A DNA stretch of 64,000 nt, from assembly GCA_025267735.1 (NCBI GenBank), contig CM046304.1:26601381-26665380 (forward strand), given 5' to 3'. Source of the DNA: Mactra quadrangularis (taxonomy: Eukaryota; Mollusca; Bivalvia; Venerida; Mactridae). The position numbers were made by a program, and so were the translations under genes. Shown piece by piece: positions 25,301-37,300 of the stretch (positions are counted from its first letter, which is position 1; each line of letters starts with the position of its first letter). Below the pieces are notes generated by a model that made no database searches, was not told where the DNA came from, and was given only the letters and a program-made list of their open reading frames with translations.

Positions 25301-28300
25301 CCATCCCTGATGGTGAAAACATTAGTCATATGTTAAGTATCATACATGATTTACCTAAAACAATTAATATGGTATTACAATATCTGGATTTATCTAATAA
25401 CACTGAGGAAGAATATGGTGCAGGTATTAGTTTTCTTTAATTCTATCACTTTACTTTGTCCATGAGACTAAAACATTTGAGCAGCGTATTATAAAAAACC
25501 TTTCATTAATTTAGCAATTCAATATGATATATCATGACTTAATTGGTTTGTAAAACCTTTTAAAGTAACGACACCATGATTTAGTGTATGTGTAGTACAA
25601 GAAGACTTAAAAATTTCCATTTAACAAATTAGGTTTAACTAATTTAGGCTTCAGAAAAATTGGTGTTTAAAAAAACATTCTGTTGTACAATTTAAGGTTC
25701 TCAGAAAAAGCTGTTTGAAAATCAGCCAATTATAGATTGCATTTATTAGACATTTGGCTCAGTGTTCAACATATTTTAGAAATCCAAGTTTTAAGTATAA
25801 TTACCGAAAATTGGCTCTGTGGAGGTTAAAACCAGGTCATTTGGTAAAAAAACTTGATCACTTAAGTGCATTGTAGGTTGTTTATAATTAGATTTTGTGA
25901 GAATTTATAATAAGATTTGTATGTTTATATATTTCAGAAATCAATCCAGTACAACAGATAAGTCTAAGTAGAATGTTTACAAGTAAAACAGGATGTGATG
26001 TATTAACTATGTGTACTGAACAATTTGCTGTTACAAGATTTAATATTCTCAGAGATTTATATCTTCTACAAACTGCAGCTTTAAGACTTGGAGCTCAGGT
26101 TGGATACTTTTATATATATTTAGCCTAAAAATCCTATCTTAGGGCAACCTGACCCAACTTAGCAAATCTCACCAGTCTTAGTGATTTTTCTGTAAAATGA
26201 ATAAATTTTTTTCACACAACTAAAGCAACATTTTACCAAAGTTAAAAATTGAATTAAACCTTAAGGGATAATGACAAGAAAACTATTAGTGAAAAATACA
26301 ATTAGCTTTGTTGGAGCCTATCCTATCTTAACTTTTTCAGACTGTTGCCCTTAACACAGGATTTGTGTTGGATTTGTCATTTCACTGTGTAACCACAACT
26401 AGGCAAAGTATAGTTAGTATTTGTTGTTGGTGTCTGCAGCATTTTCTTGACTGAGGCATCTTACTCCTAAATGCCTGAAGGCCTTGTATCATGTTAAAGT
26501 TAATGATTTCCTTACAGTTCACAAGAACCCCTTTACCTTTATGTGTTATTTTGAACTTATTCTCCTTTGACTGACTATTATGCAGCATATCTTACCTTAG
26601 AAAAAAAAAGACTTAGGTAATAATCAAAGTAACCTAGAATTCCTATGAATTTATAACTCATTTTAACTTTGGTTGTTTTTTTCATTTTGTAAATCTTTGA
26701 TTTTCAGATTGGGATCAATCCTGAAGGTGTGGTTACCATCAAAAGTGATTTACTACCTACGACAGCTAATTTATTACGCAGTTATCTTGTGGTAAAATGG
26801 GCTTCACAAACATCAGCTGTGTCAGCACAAATCAACACATTGTATGTATTTTACTTTCATTTAATCATTAACTATATATATTTGTTGTTTATTTCTTTGT
26901 CATTTATTAATGCAGTATTTTAAATTTGCAGTTTATAGTTAATCATTTTTACTATTTTAAGCATTACTGTTGAGAGAATAGTAGGACTATCCAACTTAGT
27001 TGTGCTATGGAAAAATTGAAACTTTAGACATGTAAACACAATTGGAGGTCAAATACCTTGCTCCATAACATAAGCATGAATTCTGACTGAGTTATTCTTG
27101 TGTTGAATATATCTTGGCCATCATTGAAAGAATAAGCTTTAAGTTTCACTCATGATGTATTAACATTTGCTAATAAGAATTATTTTCATTTACTTCCATG
27201 CAACAATAATGATTTGTGCATTTCTTTTCTTGGTTTTTACTTAGTTGTATTGTATGTCTATACAATTTTCACATGTTATATAGTTAGTTTTTTCTCTACT
27301 GTCAAAATATGAATAATTTGATGGTGACTTGGTGTTCTTTGTCTAACACTGGCGACATTGTGATAGTGTGTATTCAATCACCGTGAAATAATTCTAACTT
27401 TGACAGATGAGAATAAATGAACTATAAAATGGACTGTGTAAATTCTAAATTCTGCATGTTTTTATACCATATACATATGCCATATTTTAGTATATTATAA
27501 TCTTGTTTATATTGTGATATTTCAGAGAATGTAATATTCGTCAGTTATCATCATTAGAGATATCAGATGTATCTGGTTTAACAGGACAACAAATGGGATC
27601 TAATCTTGTACATAAAATAGGTACGTTCAATAATCATTGTTAATATATGCAGATTTACATGTATTAGCTACTTGATCATTGCTAGAGTAGCATGTATACA
27701 GTTTAGACTGTCAACTCACACTTTAACTGGAAAACAAGAAGTTAAAGTTAAATATTAAAATGCAGTTCAATGAATGCTTCCATATACATGTTCTGCAATT
27801 TTGTACCATTATCCCTGATCAATGAAATCAGCTTTAGACAGGTGATCTCTCACAGTGTCATTTACACCTGGTTTGAGTGAAACAACTGTAGGTAAATTTC
27901 TTGCTCAGGGAAACTAGTAGTACCCCTAGGTTTTTGAACCTGGGACCTCTCAATCCCTACACACACTCTGGACCACTGCTCAACACAGACATCAATGCAT
28001 ACCAACAGCAAAAAGAATATATCAACAATGCAACCAAATATCCATGGAAGTTGAAACAGAATACGATTTCCTACCTAAATGCCTTAAACATTCAAATCTT
28101 CGAAAATTATATATAAATGCTATGACAATTTATGTGGAACTTATGAATGATTCTTTTTGAATAACAACTTACCAAGTCTTGAACTTGCTGCTTAAGGTTT
28201 TGTTTGTATCAAAATTACTTTCTTCAAAGATAAACAATTACAAGATGATTTATAGTGATAATCATGCACTATGAGCATTGATCAATTAATCGGTAGACAA

Positions 28301-31300
28301 TGTTGGTGTATACAAATAAAACAAAGTGATATTATTAATATTCTATAAGTTCAGTATTAAAGTATTTACAATGTTGATTTCCTATAGATCACAATGGTGC
28401 TAGTTTAATGGAGTTGTTTATACAAGGACCAGGTGGAGACAAGATGAGAAATATATTATCATCTACAACATTCCTAGAGGAGGAACCAGGAGCTGTATGG
28501 TCATCTGGTCTGATGAAAATTGTTAAATGTTTAGCTACATTGATGTATCCTTTACTACATGTATTACAGTTATTATAGTTGTTATTGTCATCACTATTAT
28601 AATATTAGAAATCTGAATGAGATAGATAACTGAATGTTTGTTTTTTGATATTCCAATATGGTTGAATATTTGCTTTTATTAAGTTTGATAAAATTCTCAA
28701 AGTTATCCATGCCTCATATTTTGATTTCAGAAAACTGATAAGATTGATTAGTAGCTCTCTCCCTCCCTCTCTCTCCCAAGAGATTTTTAAAAAATATTTT
28801 AGTTTGATAAAAGTTAATTTTAGTTTAATTTCTTAAGAAATTCTAACAATTATTATTAATAACTCTCTAATCAGTCTGGGGTGTTTGTTATCAAGCATCT
28901 TACGACCTATTTTAGTCCTAAATCCTACTTTAATGTATTGTTAGATTTTTGATAATATGCTGCCCTGACCTACAAGTGCTAGGCAATTAGAATTACACTT
29001 CTTGCTCTAGAAAAAAATAAGTTGTTTTTTTACATTCAATTTGAATAAAAGTAGAACTGGTTATCTATTGATAACAAGCATCACTCACTCACTCACTCGC
29101 TCGCTCGCTCGCTCGCTCACTCACTCACTCACTCACTCACTCACTCACTCACTCACAATCTATTGTATTAACTAAAGATGCTTGAAGTATGCTAGTGTTT
29201 CTAATACATTCAGTTGGGACGCTGCTCTTATTTTAAATGAAGTCTCAGGAACTTTTCAGACAAGTACTCATAAAATGTATTATCCTTAACCATTTAACAG
29301 TTGGCCATTGAGTGAACAGTTTGTATTTGCAGAGTTTTTGATAAGTCATTGTCAATATTTACCACTACAGAATTATTGTAATCTACTACAACATTGGTGT
29401 GACTATAATCCTTCTTCTAGATTATTTATGATGGGATTAGCTTATCTACATTTTGAGTAAGTTTCTTTTTGATATTTTGTATCTATATCTCTTATATACA
29501 TGTATGCTATATGTAATTATACCCCCGCTTCGAAGAAGAGGGGGGTATACTGTTTTATTATACCCCCGCTTCGAAGAAGAGGGGGGTATACTGTTTTATT
29601 ATACCCCCGCTTCGAAGAAGAGGGGGGTATACTGTTTTACCCTTGTCCGTGCGTGCGTCCGTCCGTCTGTCCGTTACAAAATTTCCGTCGCAGTTTTCTC
29701 AGCAACTATAACATGCAGCAGCCTAATACTTTGCATATTGCTTCATCCCATAGTTCCATGTGGTGTAAAGCGATTTCATGCTCCTTGCTCATCTACTTCC
29801 TGTTCGTCGCATATTTTTAGATTTTGGCGGGGGTATCACTAGTTTAGTTGTTTTTTTCACCCACAGCCTGATATATTTGTTGTTATATGTTATACATTAT
29901 ATATGTATTACTTGTTTATAACTTCATTTCACATATCAACATTTGCTGTGAGTACCAAAGAAACTGTAAACTGTTATTATAATAATCACTGGTATTTGAT
30001 TTCTAAGGCTACTTTCACTTCGTAACCACTGCTGTGCAGTATTTGGGATACAGAGGTTTCTGGTTTAATTCCTGACAATTTGATTTTATTACTGATTTTC
30101 TACCGTATAAAAGTATAGTGTAGTGTCAACTCTTCATGAATAGGTGTGAACTAATAAAGAAAGTGTCTTGGAAAATTTGTTTGGTTCATAGACGGGGTAA
30201 AATTCAATAAAAATATATTAGATTTTGTGGCCTGTCCATTTTACTTTGGGATTTTTAAGGTCTAAAATAATCAATTTTTTCTCAAGAATACTCTTGGAAA
30301 TCAGAAATAGCCATAAGTTAGTACATATAGTAATGTTGCATTTGTTTATTGCAGCTTTACAGAAATATATCAACCTGTTGGTTGTGTGATCATGGGGCTT
30401 ATGCAATGTTATCACTGAAGCAGTATAGCATTATATCAAAATCTATATAAAGTGTAATATTAAGAAAATTTGTCTTTTGACCATTTTGTAAATATGAAGC
30501 CTGTGTTGATATATTTTTATACTTCTTGTATTCTAGTGAACCAGTAAAAGCAGCTCAATGTTTTGATCAAGCACGTGAAGGTGTAAGCACTGAGAGATTT
30601 CTACAAGATAGATTGTTACAAACACATGAAACAGATGATAGAAAACTTAAAGTCTTATATTATCTCAAGGTTTGTTGATATTTTATAACGTTAATACACT
30701 ACTTAGACATACTTCTGAGTTATAAAATTTGGGAACTTACTCCATGCTTACACTAGTGAAGGGCAGTGGTCCTGTGGTAGGAGGCATACTTAGGGGTCTA
30801 GTGGTTCTGGGTTTAACCCTTGTAGGGGCACAGCTAATTTCCTGGAGCAAGAAATTTATCTACAGTTGTTCCACTCCTACTAGATGTAAATGGGTACTGT
30901 GAGGAATCACCTGCCTTAAAGGGATTTCAATGATCAGGGGTTATCGTACAAAAATGTAGAATTGGCTGAACATGTATATGTAAGCAGACTTTAAACTGGA
31001 CTTCAACTCTTTTTTTAACTTTTGTTATTGTCCAGATATATATTTTAAACATTGTGGTCTGCAAAATAGAGTTCAAATATGATTGTTTATTCACAAAGAA
31101 ATCCCTTGGAAATGAGACTGAAGTTTGATTTTTGGGTTTGATCACTAGATTAATAACCTTGGGCAAAACTATTGGCCAACTGATATCAAATATATCAATT
31201 GATTAGGTATCCCATGCAAATTTCAGACATAATTGTGTTCTAAGGTTTTTGCTTAGTGAAAGTTACATTGAATTATTCAACATATTTTAACTGTACTGTA

Positions 31301-34300
31301 TATTGTTATATATGATGTCGATATATTTCAGGTTATTCGTCAATTTGAGGAATATTCAGCACCAGATGTTGTTATTATGTTAGCTAGAAATGCTAAAACT
31401 GTAGCTGATGATGATGATCCTAATATGGTGAGAGTTGGATTCTTACTTTTATCTTTATTTTGTAAATTGATGACTTTCTTAGTATGTAAAAGTTGATTGT
31501 GTTTGTATTCTTAATTATTTACTTGTGAACTTTTTAATACTTAGAGTGACAACTGTAACTGGTGCTGTGACTAGTACTTTTTGGTCATGACAGGTCACGC
31601 TCTTTCATGAAAAAATTATTTTTTTATACTTCTTTTCTTAGCATTGTGAAACAAGCTCTTACAACTTAAATTAATCACTTTAGAGTCTGATTCCTAGTCC
31701 CCCAGTTCTGAGCTATTAGAAACAAGATAGGTTTTGGATGGGATTTGAACCAACGTGGAGTAGGCTATACAATGATTAAAAAATGTCAGCTCCTTGAAGA
31801 AGGGTATTAGTATTCTGGCGAAGAAAAGTCTTGGAATGTTGGTTTGATGAGTCAGCGGCTAAAAAAGGAAAGAAATGTCGATGAATGTTGAAAAGTTAAA
31901 TAAGTATAAACAAAAATCAATTGATCTTCTTATGTCATATTCTTGTTTTGGTCTACTTCAGCCAACACTATATTCTAAAGTGTTCAAATATCAACTAGAA
32001 CTTGGTCATAATACAGAAGCTTATAATGCTATGATTGAAAATCCTGATCCAAGTCGTAGAAAAGATTGTTTAAGACAATTACTTATTAATCTGTGTGACA
32101 AAGGAGATTTACAATCATTGGTCGACTTTAAATACACTGATCTTGAAGAAGAGGTAAGTACTAATATTGATATTTTACTTTGTTATGTGATGCATGGTGC
32201 TCTATGCTGCATATTAACAATTTTTAGCAAGACTGTGAAACAGGCGAAGCTATAAGCGGCATTTCAGAACTGCGATATTGAGTAGTGGTCCATTTTTCCG
32301 CATGCCAGCAAATAGTTCAATATTAAAAACTCGATACATAACTGCCTTTATCTTGCATTCACACATATTTCATAAATTCATTGCGACATCAAATCTCTTC
32401 AATTTTGTGAACAATTAAACTATGTTAGAAAAGTAATAACTCTACTGGTTACCGCGGATGTATACATGTACATCGATTTCATTCATGAAAATTTATGAAT
32501 GAAAATATTTTACTCGTCCCCGTATCAAGCACTATAGTCACGTGATTAACAATTCAATAGACCTGCTGAAAAGACTCGATCAAACACTTTACTTTGAATT
32601 TGTAAGAACGGTTAAATTTCACAATAATATAAACAGTGGAGTAAATGTTTTATTTCTGTGTAAAAAATAAACAAATATTAAATGACACAATATGCTAGTT
32701 GTGAAGTAGTCTATTCGCCGTGCAAATTCAAATATTTCATAAGTTCATTACTACTGTTCTTCGCAGTGAAACTTCGAATATTCGTAACATTGAAATGTAA
32801 TATTGTAACGAGCTCACCCCGGACGACTGTGGACTCGTGTATAGATCTACGCACGATGTATCGTCTAGATCTATACCGCCGGAGTCGATCTACGTCAGTG
32901 GAGGTTTCTCCGCGGTGAACTGGTTGGTATCGGGGTTGAGAGGCCTGTCGAGTGGTTCTCTTACGTCTGTGGTTCAATTGGTAGCGTGAACGATTGAAGT
33001 TCACTCGATGCTCTAGTCAACATTGTCAGCGTACCAGGTACACAAGGGTGAATACAAAGACAACTCGTTAGTAAAGTTTCAACTCGAACGTTTTATTTTA
33101 CGTTGAAAGTATTCTATCTACCCATGACTAAAATAACTTAGAATTCCCATTTAACAGTAAAATGCAGATATATCCATGACTATAATACTTTGATTTGGCC
33201 CCTAAACAATATTTTAGACGAAAACAAAGTTCCTTTAGACTGTACAGCGTAGGAATAAATTCCCAGAGTTAGATGTAAACATGATAGGAACGCTGACATT
33301 TAGACAAATGTGCTCCTAACAAAATGGATAAAAACTTGCGTTAAAACTGGATTTAAACATTAACATTCAGCAAAAGTGTACGGAATTAACTAATTCACAT
33401 CTAGGATTAGGATTTAACATCGAAGGATACAAATTTACTGGAATGTAGAGGATCCAAATATGCGAACGTCGCGAAAACTGGTTACGAAACATACTGGATA
33501 AACAAACATTGATTTGAGCTCAGAATCCTAGTTCATAACCTACTTATATGTGCTAATGTGTTCTGTGTGTTGCCCAGAACACTAGTCATTGTGTGCTTTA
33601 TGGCTAGAGACATGCATCATGCTCACAAAACAGGAAACATGGAACGCAGAAAAATGTAAACATGAATTACAAGGTAACTTCTGATTTAAACTGTAGTTAT
33701 TATGTGTAATATACCCCGGCCCGTTTCAATATTAGCTGGGGAGGGGGGGCTATTGCATTTACCGGTACGTAGTAATTCACCTGAACTAGAAATACCAGTA
33801 TTAGAATTTTCAAAAATGTTTTACTGTGTATTCACAACGTATCCAAACCGTCCAAAGTTTATTTATAGAAGACAAGACTTAACATGCCCTGATAATATGT
33901 AAGACCATTGAGTCTATTTTTAGAATTCCAGGAATTAGCACCCTAAAGTTATTTACAATTGGAGTAAATGAATTGAAGTAATATCCCTCAACGTTTTAAG
34001 CCGTGCCGAGTCTATTTAGAGAATATCAAGATTTGCGTGACACGTGAATGATACCTAACATTTAGACCTTTTTTGATTAATATTTTATGGAACTTTCTGG
34101 GCTGATGAAAGTACACCGAAGGTGTTGTCCAGGATTTGTTCGGACTACAAACATAAAACAGCATTATTATGGTAGACTCTAGAACTGTTCCTGTCTATTT
34201 GACATATAGGGACTAGCCCCAATCTTTGAGCAAACCGAAATATTCCTATATAAATAAGAAGGGTGTTAAGCTAATAGCTATGTTTATGAGGGGCATGACT

Positions 34301-37300
34301 TAAACCTGTCTCAGTGGATACTGGTTACGCCTCTCGGCTGATTGGATACAGATAATCTTGTCCCGTATAAATACATTTGCCCGTTAGTAGGTAAGATATG
34401 TTTGCATTTTTTCAACAAAAAGGAGTTTTAAAAAAGAAAACGCATTCTATTATTAGCTGTGCATATTTTCTGTTTTTTGCAACTTCATTGACACTGGTTA
34501 TACTTCATGCAATAAGAATGTTATTTTCTGGTAATACACGCAGATAACCCGACAAAAAATGTGCTAAAGAGTTCAAATGTGCATCCCTATTTTGACTGTC
34601 CGATGTCCACTTTTTCATCGTGTGACCTCAAATGCATTGTTCTGATTGGCTTACAACAACCGGTGTCAACACGAAAATCCTCAAATCTGATAATTGTACT
34701 TATCGCTGCCGAGGCAGCTATAATAATAACCATAACATTTACCCTATAGCCCTGTTGGATTAGAGGGACAAGAAAATATTAATGCTAAGTATTAAATACC
34801 GCCGGGTAGTGGTAACATTATGAGTACATACATCAAGAGGGAAAACAAAGATAGATAAAGCAAAAAGAGTACACAATTATGTATTCTAAGGTATAATACA
34901 GAATATGCGAGTATTCCATGATTAAATGGCAGGTTATAGATAAACATGTACAATATCTAAAAGTTCAGCATGCAGACACAGTATCAAAACTTACTAAAGA
35001 CAAGTACAAATAATTTATAACTTTTACATCATGCATTTTGTGTTTCGTTTACGATAAACCCGATCCAAAATTCCTAGCTGGAATAATCGCTTATAAATTG
35101 CTATCGCTTATAAATATGCAGCAAATCTGTTCACAAAGACGTGCGTGAAATATATCAGTACAAGTGGTTTTTAGCATGAACCTCAATTTAGGAGAGCATC
35201 TATTTTGCAATGTATTAAGAAATAAATTAATGAAAATAATGCACTTAAAGTGTCCATCAATGGCAGAATTTTTATTGCAGTATTATAAAATTAAAAATTA
35301 TTACAATTTAATTAGCACTGTCAGCATTTGTAAATAAAAAAGGCGGACGCAAGTAAAAGAAATCATGAACTGCTTCTACCATCAGATTCTGACGACTCCA
35401 ATGTGTAAATAAGTGATCTTATTTTAAGTTCATGATATTTTGTCTTTTATTGGGGGCTTCTGTCCCCGAACACCCGCTTTTTCATGGTCATTGTCAATAC
35501 CGACACGTTGAAGACACAGTGATTCATAACGATACCATTTATACCTATATCCATGGCTGCCCTAATTGTGGCATGTACCCATTAAATAAAACCCTCTTTT
35601 GGCTTCAAAGTTTGCATTGCATGTCTATGGAAAGTATGTTATGAATTTTAAAAAAATTCAGAATTTTTGGATTTGCGGAGGTTAAAATCTATGCTAGTTA
35701 AAATCACAAACAAAATTTGAGTAAATTCCATCCGATAGTTATTTAGATATTTCATTGGGTCCAGCTTTAAGGCAAAATGAAAACAGTTTGTATTTTTAAT
35801 GTGTATTTCACAATTCATATTGTTTCATTTCAATTGATGATATAATTTGTTCTCTACCTCATGCTGTTGCGTTGTCCTTTTTTTCAAAAATGTACATACT
35901 GCAGGCTGATCCAACAATTGTTATCAACTTCATTAAATTTTATGATAATTTCTACAGCATACCTTAAAAGTAACTCATATTAGCAGAACAGTTCTGTTCT
36001 GTTTATGATAGCTATGAAAGTAAGATTACAAAAACAAGAATTATTTGAAATTTCTTTTTTCCATTTTTGAATCATCTAGCTTGTGAATTATGATTTTAAT
36101 TTTTTCTTCACGTGTTCAACATGATTTTGATATTTTACTTGAAGTACAATATTTTGTTATTATAGACAGGATGTATGAAATCATTGTGTTGACATTACTG
36201 AAAATCATTATTTCTATTGAATGAGGAAATAAGACTTCTCACAGCTCTTCATCAACTAGTAATTATACAAGTCCATTGATCAGTGAGTTATAAGAAAATG
36301 TATGCCAATCTTTCTTAAAAAGCCTTTAATCATCAGATTTGATTTATACCTAAATTAATGAGTTGACTGGTTATACGTGAGACGAAACTAAAGCTTGAAC
36401 TATTGATGGTTGTTTGAGCCTTCAACACAGTCTTGCTTCAGTGCTTTTCAGCACTTTGATTCAGAAATGTGACAATAGTCATTAATCATAATCATTAATG
36501 TACAGGCCAAAATCTTTGGACCAAAGCTTTAAAGGTACTAGCTCACAGATTTGGTTGAGATTTTTCAATATTTTCAAAATACTATTCAGTGTTTGTCATT
36601 GTGTCAAAAAAATAGGTCTTAATATTTTAGGACAAACTGACCTATAGATTGCAAGCATGGTACAATAAAAGTAAAAAAAATGCACTAATTGTCTATACCG
36701 TGACATACGGGTTAGATATTTACTACTTGAAACACCATCATTTGTACTTGTATGTCAATTTGCACTAAAATTGTCATTATCAAATCACTAATTTTCTGCT
36801 TAAAATGTTTCCAAACAATTTTGATAGTGTCAGAAAAAGTTGATGTTAAAGTTGAAATCTGTGAAGGAGTACCTTTAAGCTAGATTAAGTGTATACTTGG
36901 CCAGTGTTTGAGAATTGTTCTGGTATAAAGAATGTTATGATTTAATTAGGGACTTCAGTCAGTTTTCTTCCCCTGATAAAATCTGAAGCAATCCAATTGG
37001 TAAGTAGATCCTTACAGTTGGAATTCTCGAATTTTATCATTGAAGTCCTATGTAAGGATAACAAAATATTTCATCTAATATCTTTCTTGTAAATGAAGAT
37101 ATTAACAGAAGTGGTGAAATTATGAGGGTTCTTACCCTAAAAATACTTAATTTGAATTTTAAACAAATAAAATGATTTACAAAAAAAATATTTAAGAATA
37201 ATTTTGGTAAATTGACATTGAAAAGTAAGGATAAAATCTGAGCGATCCAACTAATTGGACCTACCTATTTGAAGAGTATACAATGGGGAAATAACTGACT

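Noticed and set aside
29453..29842. Two overlapping 106-129 codon plus-strand reading frames
   Set aside because: Both read through the perfect 41-bp tandem repeat and GTCCGTCC tract in different frames, producing repeated peptides; this is a repeat artefact next to the Nup160 exon 22 donor.
30760..30850. Possible tRNA gene (A- and B-box-like motifs), also at 16900, 24020, 42215, 54140 and 61690
   Set aside because: No acceptor-stem pairing or full cloverleaf can be drawn, and several are repeated with shared non-tRNA bodies, so they are SINE heads.
31875..31961. ATG at 31875 as an alternative start of a separate protein
   Set aside because: The frame runs into Nup160 exon 25, whose acceptor CAG is at 31959-31961; the upstream codons are intron.
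32682..33004. Opposing 78- and 97-codon frames, one very Arg-rich
   Set aside because: They overlap on opposite strands in GC-rich sequence within a putative LTR; no splice sites or known domain.
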